7,645 bases of DNA from Gemmatimonadota bacterium (GTDB taxonomy: Bacteria > Gemmatimonadota > Gemmatimonadetes > Longimicrobiales > Longimicrobiaceae), in contig JAFAYN010000245.1 in assembly GCA_019240375.1 (NCBI GenBank), forward strand, positions 1-7,645. The letters are read 5' to 3'. Below, in pieces: positions 1 to 5,354 of this stretch. Below the pieces are notes generated by a model. That model saw only the letters and a program-made list of their open reading frames with translations, was not told where the DNA came from and ran no database searches. Position 1 is the stretch's first letter, and each line of letters begins with the position of its first letter. A program made the position numbers and the translations under genes.

Positions 1-578
1 CCGAGGATCGACGACCAGAAGAGGATCGAGGGGAAGAGCCCGAGCACGTACAGGAGCCGGATGTCCTCCTCCCCCCGGAAGCGTACGGCCCCCCGGTAGG
101 TCAGGTAGACGGAGACCAGCCCCACCATGGCGAAGCTCACCTTCAGCGCATGGTAGGAGGGGGGGAGGATGGAGCTTTGGATCCAGGCGAGCCCGATCAG
201 GTTCTCGGTTCCGCGCCCCCACCCCATGTCGTGCAGTGGGGAGATCTGCGCCCGCGACTGGTCGAAGTACATGTAGGCGTCGAGCCCGTAGTGCCACTCG
301 TAGAGCAGCATGAACCCGAGCGTAACCAGGCACTTGGCTCCCCACAGGATCAGCAGGGGGCGCTTGTCGCGGGCGGGGGCCGGCCAGAGGAAGATGGAGG
401 CGCCGAGCGCCAGCGCCCACAGCAGCCCCTCGAGGTAGTCGGCCTCGATGTTCGGCTGCGGGATGCGGAACCCGAAGAGCCGGATGAGATAGACGAACGT
501 GGGGGTCGCGACCCCCACGCCCACGGCGAGCAGGAGCGCCCAGACCGTCCCCGGCGTCCGGCGCCACGCACCCTTCAT
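1..578 (-). CDS. Polytopic membrane protein, N-terminal 192 residues (partial; possible glycan polymerase or GT-C-like transferase)
   Basis: An open frame runs without a stop from an ATG at 578 to the window edge, giving 192 codons; the C-terminal part lies beyond base 1. I see about five hydrophobic stretches, near residues 10-35, 48-66, 73-92, 142-161 and 174-192. The loop at about residues 93-140 holds aromatic and acidic residues, including the Asp-Ala-Tyr-Met-Tyr-Phe-Asp run at 100-106. An Asp-Ala-x-x-Tyr-like loop after an early membrane segment, followed later by an FPSILFWSS segment (182-190), is reminiscent of Wzy/EpsG-like polymerases and GT-C-type integral membrane glycosyltransferases, but this is recollection of a pattern and not a firm match. 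The start is well supported: the Shine-Dalgarno-like GGAGGGG at 592-586 is seven bases upstream, and the gene begins four bases after the stop of the preceding methyltransferase, so the two are probably co-translated. As the only membrane protein in the cluster it may polymerise, transfer or export the glycan. Function unassigned. Confidence 0.8.
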   Translation of the reverse strand, partial: MKGAWRRTPGTVWALLLAVGVGVATPTFVYLIRLFGFRIPQPNIEADYLEGLLWALALGASIFLWPAPARDKRPLLILWGAKCLVTLGFMLLYEWHYGLDAYMYFDQSRAQISPLHDMGWGRGTENLIGLAWIQSSILPPSYHALKVSFAMVGLVSVYLTYRGAVRFRGEEDIRLLYVLGLFPSILFWSSIL

Positions 579-582
579 CGGC

Positions 583-1476
583 TCACCCCTCCGCCCCGAC
601 CGGGGATCCCGCCCGATAGCCCACGGCGCACCAGAACGGCTCTCCCTCGTGGAAGCGGATGTCCCGGAGGCCGGCCCGCTCCATCATGGTCCGGATCTGC
701 GCGGCGGTGAAGCGCTGCTCCAGCCGGGTGCCGAACCGGTCCAGCGCATCGGTGCGCATGGTGTAGAAGCTGTGGCGGCGATAGAACGACAGGGGGAACG
801 AGCTCACGTCCATCCCCAGCCGCTCGGCCACGGCGCTGGTCCGGGCCAGCGGGAGGTACACCGTCGCCGCGATCAGCTGGGTGGTGGCGATCCGCGCCCG
901 GGTGGGGAGCCGCGAGATCCGCCTCCGGAACAGGTCGCTCAGGCGCCACATGGCGCGGAACCAGGCCGGACGGTTGTCGAAGGCGTAGTACAGGTACAGG
1001 AGCAGGGGAGCCCCGGGCTTCAGCTTCTGGACGCAGGCGCGGATCCCCGCCTCCGTGTCCGGGACGTGGTGCAGCACACCCAGCGAGTAGCCGAAGTCCA
1101 TGGAGGCGTCGGCCAGCGGGATCCGGTCCACCGAGGCTTCGTGGAACTCGCAGTTGGGGAGCGACCGCAGGTTGCGACGGGCGACCTCAAGTGCCTTGGG
1201 GCTCGCGTCGACGCAGTGCAGCCGGGCGACCCTCGGCGCCACCAGGCGCGCCCACCGCCCGCTCCCGCACCCCAGGTCGAAGCCCACGGCGTTCTCCGGG
1301 AGCCGGTCCCAGGGGAAGACGGCGAAGTACCGGTCCCAGACCTGCCGCAGCTCGGCGTCGTCGGCGCCCGTCTGATCGTAGCGGCTCCACTCTTCTCCGA
1401 ACCCCGCCACCGTGAGGGGGTCGAGGTTGCCGGAAGGTGGGTTCGCGGGGGGTGCGCTCGGATCGGCGGGGTTCAA
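583..1476 (-). CDS. Class I SAM-dependent methyltransferase (small-molecule/sugar type)
   Basis: Predicted 297-residue cytosolic methyltransferase. The SAM-binding glycine loop GFDLGCGSGRW lies at residues 65-75, the acidic residue ending strand 2 is Asp90 (HCVDAS), and the motif around strand 4 is SLGVLHHVPD at 131-140, a layout typical of UbiE/Methyltransf_11 proteins. The N-terminal GFGEEWSRYDQ (25-35) and the long basic helical insertion at about 168-240 resemble methyltransferases often found in polysaccharide clusters; the insertion may bind a sugar or lipid acceptor. It has no zinc ribbon, unlike the methyltransferase at 6647-7630. The start is uncertain: the longest frame begins at a TTG 22 bases after the stop of the upstream glycosyltransferase, with no clear Shine-Dalgarno sequence, so translation may depend on reinitiation. 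A GTG at codon 23 (1410) is the other candidate but would leave only two residues before the GFGEEW segment. Likely role is O-methylation of a sugar in the glycan; the target is not predictable from sequence. Confidence 0.88.
   Translation of the reverse strand: MNPADPSAPPANPPSGNLDPLTVAGFGEEWSRYDQTGADDAELRQVWDRYFAVFPWDRLPENAVGFDLGCGSGRWARLVAPRVARLHCVDASPKALEVARRNLRSLPNCEFHEASVDRIPLADASMDFGYSLGVLHHVPDTEAGIRACVQKLKPGAPLLLYLYYAFDNRPAWFRAMWRLSDLFRRRISRLPTRARIATTQLIAATVYLPLARTSAVAERLGMDVSSFPLSFYRRHSFYTMRTDALDRFGTRLEQRFTAAQIRTMMERAGLRDIRFHEGEPFWCAVGYRAGSPVGAEG
586..592 (-). promoter_or_regulatory. Ribosome binding site of the membrane-protein gene
   Basis: GGAGGGG sits at the very end of the methyltransferase gene, seven bases upstream of the ATG at 578. 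It supports that ATG as the true start of the gene that runs off the left edge. Confidence 0.7.
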
Positions 1477-1498
1477 TGCTGGATACGGGAAAGGGGAT

Positions 1499-2521
1499 TC
1501 ACGCGCCGAGGGCTTCGCCGATCCGACGGAAGGCGGGGAGCAGCGCCCGACGGCGCCGCGTGGAAAAGCCGATCCGCTCCAGCACCCCGAGCGCGCCGGC
1601 GGCGAGGCTGATCGGCGCGGCGGCGCCGCGCAGCGCCGCGCGGCACGCGTCGGCCTCGGCGTCGCTGGGCGCGCTCAGCCACCCCCAGAGCAGCCCGATG
1701 CCGTGGCTCCGGGCGAGCAGCACCTCCAGGTGCGCGGCGAACGCGCCCTGGTCGGGGTGCCGGGCCCGGAACTCCGCCAGGTAGTCGCGCAGCACCTGGG
1801 TGCGGAGCGGGATGGAGCGGCTCCCCGGGACGTTGGAGCCGTTCTGGCCGTGCACCCGCCAGGCGTAGAGCACCTCGTCGGTCACGGCCACGGAGGCCAC
1901 CTCTGCCATCCGCATGAAGATGGTGAAGTCGCCCCAGTTGACGGGAAGCCGCTCGTCGAAGTCGTACGTCTGCAGCAGCCCGCGCCGGAACATCATCCCC
2001 GGCGTGGGCATCGGGTTCCGCCCGGTGCGGAACACCTCCTCGATGTAGCGGGCACCCGGCCAGATCTCGGCGCGCGCGAACGACACCTGCCGGCGGGTCC
2101 GGCGCCCCTCCCCGTCCACCAGGTCGAAGTTCCCCCCGACGAACCCCGCCTCGGGGTGCCGCTCCAGGATGGCGACGTACCGCTCCACGAAGGGCGGCGA
2201 GTACAGGTCGTCGTCGTGGAAGAAGGTGACGTACTCGCCCGTGGCGGCCCGGATCCCCCGGTTGAAGTTGGCGAAGCTGGGAACACGCTCTTCCACCCGC
2301 AGGATGCGTGTGTCTGGGCGCTCCGCCGCGTACCGCTCGATCATCTCGCGGGCGTCGGCGGGGCTCGCGTTGTCCAGGATCAGCACTTCGCGGCGGGGGT
2401 GCGTCTGCTCCGCGACCGAGGCGAGCACCTGCCGGAGATACTCCATGCGCCCGATGGTGGGCACGCAGATGGTCACCAGCGGCGCCCGCGCCGTGGCCCC
2501 GGGCGATTTCGCTTCAGGCAT
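1499..2521 (-). CDS. Family 2 glycosyltransferase (GT-A fold)
   Basis: Predicted 340-residue inverting glycosyltransferase that would move a sugar from an NDP donor to a growing glycan at the cytosolic membrane face. The GT2 core starts at residue 16 with VTICVPTIGR (16-25); LILDNASP at 47-54 contains the nucleotide-binding Asp50, and FFHDDDLY at 100-107 supplies the metal-binding DXD motif. WGDF at 196-199 sits where the acceptor-side ED/GD motif is expected, and the HxxNxS element at 224-229 is common in this subgroup. The last ~100 residues are helical and alanine/arginine-rich, with no evident membrane segment. An ATG lies upstream in the same frame at 2614, but the ATG at 2521 is preferred: GAGAGGA at 2533-2527 lies five bases before it, the protein then starts shortly before the GT2 fold, and the longer form would overlap the upstream gene by about 100 bases. 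The real start overlaps the SDR gene by eight bases, implying coupled translation. Donor and acceptor are unknown; the NDP sugar made by the preceding three genes is a natural candidate. Confidence 0.93.
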   Translation of the reverse strand: MPEAKSPGATARAPLVTICVPTIGRMEYLRQVLASVAEQTHPRREVLILDNASPADAREMIERYAAERPDTRILRVEERVPSFANFNRGIRAATGEYVTFFHDDDLYSPPFVERYVAILERHPEAGFVGGNFDLVDGEGRRTRRQVSFARAEIWPGARYIEEVFRTGRNPMPTPGMMFRRGLLQTYDFDERLPVNWGDFTIFMRMAEVASVAVTDEVLYAWRVHGQNGSNVPGSRSIPLRTQVLRDYLAEFRARHPDQGAFAAHLEVLLARSHGIGLLWGWLSAPSDAEADACRAALRGAAAPISLAAGALGVLERIGFSTRRRRALLPAFRRIGEALGA

Positions 2522-3434
2522 TTCGTTCCTCTCGCATCCTTGCGCGCCACCACTCCACCGTGTGGCCCAGCCCCGCCGCCAGGTCGTAGCGGGGCCTCCA
2601 CCCGGTCGCGTCACGCAGCCGGCTGACGTCGGCGCAGAGCCGCGGCGGGTCGCCGGGGCGGTCGGGGAGCGCGCCCAGACGGACCAGCTCGGGGCGGCCC
2701 GCCGCGCGGCCCAGCTCCACCGCGACCTCGCTCACCGCCACCGGCGTCCCGGAGCCGACGTTGACCGGTCCCTCCACCCCGCTCCCCAGCAGCGCCACGA
2801 ACGCGTCCGCCACGTCCTGCACGTGCAGCAGGTCGCGCAGCTGCGTCCCGCGCGAGCAGGCCGCCGGCTCCCCCTTCAGCAGGGACGTCGCGAGGGAGGA
2901 GACCAGGCGGCCCGGGGGCTCGTGTGGGCCGTAGAGCAGGAAGATCCGCCCCCAGGCGAGACTCAGCCCGCTCTGCCGGGCGTAGGCGCTCCCCGCCTCC
3001 CGCACCGCGTGCTTGCAGGCGCCGTACAGGGTCGCGGGGGCGAGCGGCGTCGCGCCCTCCGTACACACGTCGTGCCCCCACTCGTACTCCGCGCACGTCC
3101 CCGCCAGCACAGCGCGCGCTCCCCCGCTCTCGCGGAAGGCGCGCAGCAGCTCCAGGGTGGCACCCACCCAGCGCAGGTTCTCGGGCGAGGTCCAGAACGC
3201 CCCCGGCTCCACGTACCAGGCGAAGTGCAGCAGGTGGCTGGGGCGCACCTCCGCCGCCAGCCTACCGGCCGTGCCGGGGTCCAGCAGGTCGCCCCGGTGC
3301 CAGGTCACGCCCGCCGACGGCGTCGCCCCGGTGGGGGACGCGACCGCGTGGACCTCGTATCCCCGCGCCAGCAGGGTCTCGACCGCGTGGCGGCCGATGA
3401 ACCCGGTCGCCCCGGTGAGCAGGACCCGCTTCAC
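2514..3434 (-). CDS. NAD(P)-dependent SDR, NDP-sugar epimerase/dehydratase family; likely 4-ketoreductase
   Basis: Predicted 306-residue extended short-chain dehydrogenase/reductase. TGATGFIG at residues 7-14 is the Rossmann nucleotide-binding motif. The catalytic residues are Thr113 (AGTCAEY) and the Tyr137-x3-Lys141 pair (LYGACK), followed by the GRIFLLYGP segment (162-170) and an RDLLHVQDVADA segment near 200 typical of NDP-sugar enzymes. Family membership does not separate epimerase, dehydratase and reductase. The context favours a reductase: it follows a C-methyltransferase and an RmlC-type epimerase, whose product would be a 4-keto sugar needing reduction, as TylC3, TylK-type epimerase and ketoreductase act in the mycarose pathway. 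The GTG start at 3434 overlaps the stop of the epimerase by four bases (GTGA), and places the first beta strand directly at residue 2. The frame stays open for 131 codons upstream but these lie inside the epimerase gene and carry no recognisable protein. Which hydroxyl configuration it makes cannot be read from the sequence. Confidence 0.9.
   Translation of the reverse strand: MKRVLLTGATGFIGRHAVETLLARGYEVHAVASPTGATPSAGVTWHRGDLLDPGTAGRLAAEVRPSHLLHFAWYVEPGAFWTSPENLRWVGATLELLRAFRESGGARAVLAGTCAEYEWGHDVCTEGATPLAPATLYGACKHAVREAGSAYARQSGLSLAWGRIFLLYGPHEPPGRLVSSLATSLLKGEPAACSRGTQLRDLLHVQDVADAFVALLGSGVEGPVNVGSGTPVAVSEVAVELGRAAGRPELVRLGALPDRPGDPPRLCADVSRLRDATGWRPRYDLAAGLGHTVEWWRARMREERNA
2527..2533 (-). 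promoter_or_regulatory. Ribosome binding site of the GT2 gene
   Basis: GAGAGGA lies inside the 3' end of the SDR gene, five bases upstream of the ATG at 2521. It settles the choice of this ATG over the in-frame ATG at 2614 and explains how a gene that overlaps its upstream neighbour by eight bases is translated. Confidence 0.7.
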
Positions 3435-3964
3435 GGGGCGAAGTCCGGATAGCCGCGGTCGCGATCCGAGAGGATCCGCTCGTCGGCGTCCGGCCAGCGG
3501 ATGGCGAAGGCGGGGTCGTCCCAGCGCACCCCCCGCGCCGAAGCCGGGTGGTAGGGCACGGAGATCTGGTAGAACACCTCGGTCTCCGGCTCCAGGGTCT
3601 GGAAGCCATGGGCCATCCCCTCCGGGGCGTACACCATCCGGCGGTTGTCGGCCGACAGCTCGACGCCGCGCCACTGGAGGAAGGTAGGCGATTCCGGGCG
3701 AAGGTCCAGGAGCACGTCGTACACCGCGCCGGCGGTGCAGCGGATCAGCTTGGCCTCGTGGTGCGGGGCCTCCTGCCAGTGCATACCGCGCAGCGTCCCC
3801 GCCTTCGCGTTGAAGCTGATGCTGCACTGCGGGAACTCGGTGCGCAGCCCGCGGGCCGCGAACGCATCCACGTCGAAGGTACGGGCGAAGAAGCCCCGCT
3901 CGTCGCTCAGGCGCTCGATCTCGACCACCCAGGCGCCCGGCAGCCCCGTTTCCACGAACTTCAT
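3431..3964 (-). CDS. RmlC-type cupin: dTDP-4-dehydro-6-deoxysugar 3,5- (or 5-) epimerase
   Basis: Predicted 177-residue cupin epimerase acting on an NDP-4-keto-6-deoxyhexose. Aligned by eye to RmlC proteins from memory, the family's key residues are all present: SDERGFF at 20-26, catalytic-base His62 in LRGMHWQ (58-64), Lys72, His119 in PEGMAHGF (114-121), active-site Tyr132 (VFYQIS) and Asp169 in the LSDRD element (165-169). RWDDP at 147-151 and the RWP segment near 156-158 also match. It is at the short end of the family (usually about 180-200 residues), with a trimmed C-terminus. The first Tyr of the family's common Tyr-Tyr pair is Pro137 here; the second is kept as Tyr138. The gene starts 16 bases after the C-methyltransferase stop, with only a weak purine-rich upstream stretch. 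Sequence cannot tell 3,5- from 5-epimerase; if its substrate is already methylated at C3, only C5 carries a removable proton. Not given the name rmlC because the neighbours do not indicate ordinary rhamnose synthesis. Confidence 0.93.
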   Translation of the reverse strand: MKFVETGLPGAWVVEIERLSDERGFFARTFDVDAFAARGLRTEFPQCSISFNAKAGTLRGMHWQEAPHHEAKLIRCTAGAVYDVLLDLRPESPTFLQWRGVELSADNRRMVYAPEGMAHGFQTLEPETEVFYQISVPYHPASARGVRWDDPAFAIRWPDADERILSDRDRGYPDFAP

Positions 3965-3980
3965 CGCACCCCGTCCGAGA

Positions 3981-5228
3981 TCAGATCACCCGAAGGCTGG
4001 GGATGGGCACGATGAACCGTCCGCCGCGCTCCCGGTAGGCCGCCTGCTGCGCCAGGATCTCTTCCGCGAAGTTCCAGGTGAGCAGCAGGACGTAGTCGGG
4101 CCGGTCCTCCAGCAGGACCTCCGGCGAGCGGATGAGCAGGTGGGTACCGGGCGTGTACCGCCCCTGCTTGACGGTGCTGCGGTCCACCATGTAGTCCAGC
4201 GTTTCGGCGCCGATGCCGAAGTAGTTCAGCAGCGTGCTCCCCTTGGCCGACGCGCCGTAGGCCACCACGCGCTTCCCCTCGCCCTTGAGACGGCGCAGCA
4301 GCTCGCCCAGCTCCTCCTTGAGCCGCTCCACCCGCGATGCGAAACCCTGGTAGAACTCGGGCCGGGCGACGCCCCACGCCTCTTCCTCGGCGAGCAGCTC
4401 CGACACCGCGCCCAGGGGCTGCACCCCGTCCGCCTCGCGGGCCGCGAAGACGCGCAGGCTGCCGCCGTGGATGGGGAGCCGCTCCACGTTCCAGATCACC
4501 AGCCCGTGTCGGCGGAAGAGCCGGTCGAGCGCGGTGAGCGAGAAGTAACAGAGGTGCTCATGGTAGATGGTGTCGAACTCCACGTCGTCGATCATGTCCT
4601 TGACGTACGGAGCCTCCACCACCAGGGTGCCGCCCTCCCGCAGCAGCTCGTGGAAGCCCTGGACCACGCCGTTCAGGTCGGCCACGTGGGCCAGGACGTT
4701 GTTGGCGTGGATCACGTCGGCGCGGTTCCCCTCGTTCGCCAGGCGCGCGGCAACCTCGGCGCTGAAGAACTCGCAGACGGTCCGGATCCCCCGCTCCTCG
4801 GCCGCGCGGGCGATGTTGGCGGCCGGCTCGATCCCCAGCACGGGGACGCCGGCCTGCCGGTAGAACTGGAGCAGGTACCCGTCGTTGCTCGCCACCTCGG
4901 CGGCCAGGCTGTCGGGGCCGAGTCCCCGCTCCGAGACCAGGCGCGCGACCAGCGTCCCCGCGTGCCGCAGCATGGTGTCCGAGAACGAGCTGAAGTACAG
5001 GTACTCGCCGAAGAGCACCTCGGGCGGCACCGTCTCGGTAATCTGCACCAGCGTGCAGGCGGGGCAGAACACCGTGTCCAGCGGGAAGGTCGGTTCCGGC
5101 TGCCGCAGCTGCTCGGACGTGAGCAGCGCGTTGGCGAGCGGGGTGGACCCGAGCGAGAGCACCGGGACCAGCCTGGGCGCGCCGCAGGCGCGGCACCCCT
5201 CGATGGTGCTCGATTCCACCACGCCCAC
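3981..5228 (-). CDS. NDP-hexose C-methyltransferase (TylC3/NovU/TcaB9 type)
   Basis: Predicted 415-residue SAM-dependent enzyme adding a methyl to carbon, normally C3, of an NDP-4-keto-6-deoxysugar. Three expected domains are visible, numbering from the GTG at 5228. First, a zinc-binding domain with Cys12, Cys15, Cys55 and Cys58. Second, a class I methyltransferase core with the SAM loop AEVASNDGYLL at 110-120, acidic Glu134, and HANNVLAHVAD at 174-184. Third, a C-terminal Rossmann-like domain containing VVAYGASAKGS (321-331). The IYHEHLCYFS motif at 221-230 contains Tyr222, Glu224 and His225; these and His181 and Tyr76 match in type and number the active-site residues I recall for TcaB9, where His225 is the proposed base. 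A longer form from the GTG at 5279 is possible, but the start at 5228 has AGAGGGAG (5242-5235) six bases upstream, removes a 17-residue unstructured leader and gives the usual family length. It leads a tight run with the epimerase and SDR, so a branched-chain deoxysugar is likely. Confidence 0.94.
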   Translation of the reverse strand: MGVVESSTIEGCRACGAPRLVPVLSLGSTPLANALLTSEQLRQPEPTFPLDTVFCPACTLVQITETVPPEVLFGEYLYFSSFSDTMLRHAGTLVARLVSERGLGPDSLAAEVASNDGYLLQFYRQAGVPVLGIEPAANIARAAEERGIRTVCEFFSAEVAARLANEGNRADVIHANNVLAHVADLNGVVQGFHELLREGGTLVVEAPYVKDMIDDVEFDTIYHEHLCYFSLTALDRLFRRHGLVIWNVERLPIHGGSLRVFAAREADGVQPLGAVSELLAEEEAWGVARPEFYQGFASRVERLKEELGELLRRLKGEGKRVVAYGASAKGSTLLNYFGIGAETLDYMVDRSTVKQGRYTPGTHLLIRSPEVLLEDRPDYVLLLTWNFAEEILAQQAAYRERGGRFIVPIPSLRVI

Positions 5229-5354
5229 ACCGGACTCCCTCTGCGCCGGAACCGGCGGTGTCACATTCGTCACAGGCACCTGAATTCACTGCTGAAAAGG
5301 TGTTCGGCGTCACCCATTTCCCGGAGCGGCACCGCAGGAACCGAACTAGCCAAC
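5229..5354 (-). other. 126-base non-coding gap between the GT4 and C-methyltransferase genes
   Basis: This is the only real intergenic space in the window; all other junctions overlap or are separated by at most 22 bases. It is clearly less GC-rich around 5270-5300 than the surrounding coding DNA. It contains the eight-base palindrome TGAATTCA (5281-5288), a TGTGAC repeat in direct orientation near 5265-5276, and the ribosome binding site of the next gene. A second internal promoter here would be reasonable, but I cannot find a convincing -35/-10 pair, and the weak hairpin at 5318-5340 has no following T run, so no terminator is claimed. Part of it would be coding if the C-methyltransferase used its longer start at 5279. 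Confidence 0.5.
5235..5242 (-). promoter_or_regulatory. Ribosome binding site deciding the C-methyltransferase start
   Basis: AGAGGGAG lies six bases upstream of the GTG at 5228. This is the best Shine-Dalgarno match near this gene; the more distal in-frame GTG at 5279 has no comparable purine-rich sequence in front of it. Confidence 0.7.

Noticed and set aside
499..1611. A 370-codon plus-strand frame, and further plus-strand frames at 150-710, 1412-2626 and 2169-3452
   Set aside because: All are antisense shadows of the methyltransferase, glycosyltransferase, SDR and membrane-protein genes, with low-complexity composition and no motif.
3435..3827. N-terminal extension of the SDR frame by 131 codons
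   Set aside because: It overlaps the RmlC-type gene, whose catalytic residues are intact; the Rossmann fold begins at the GTG at 3434.
5281..5288. TGAATTCA palindrome as an operator
   Set aside because: Eight bases of symmetry is too short to support a regulator site by itself, and no second copy was seen nearby.
5318..5340. Possible hairpin terminator after the GT4 gene
   Set aside because: The stem is short and interrupted (TTCC/GGAA outer and GCG/CGC inner parts with an unpaired stretch), and no run of T follows on the minus strand.
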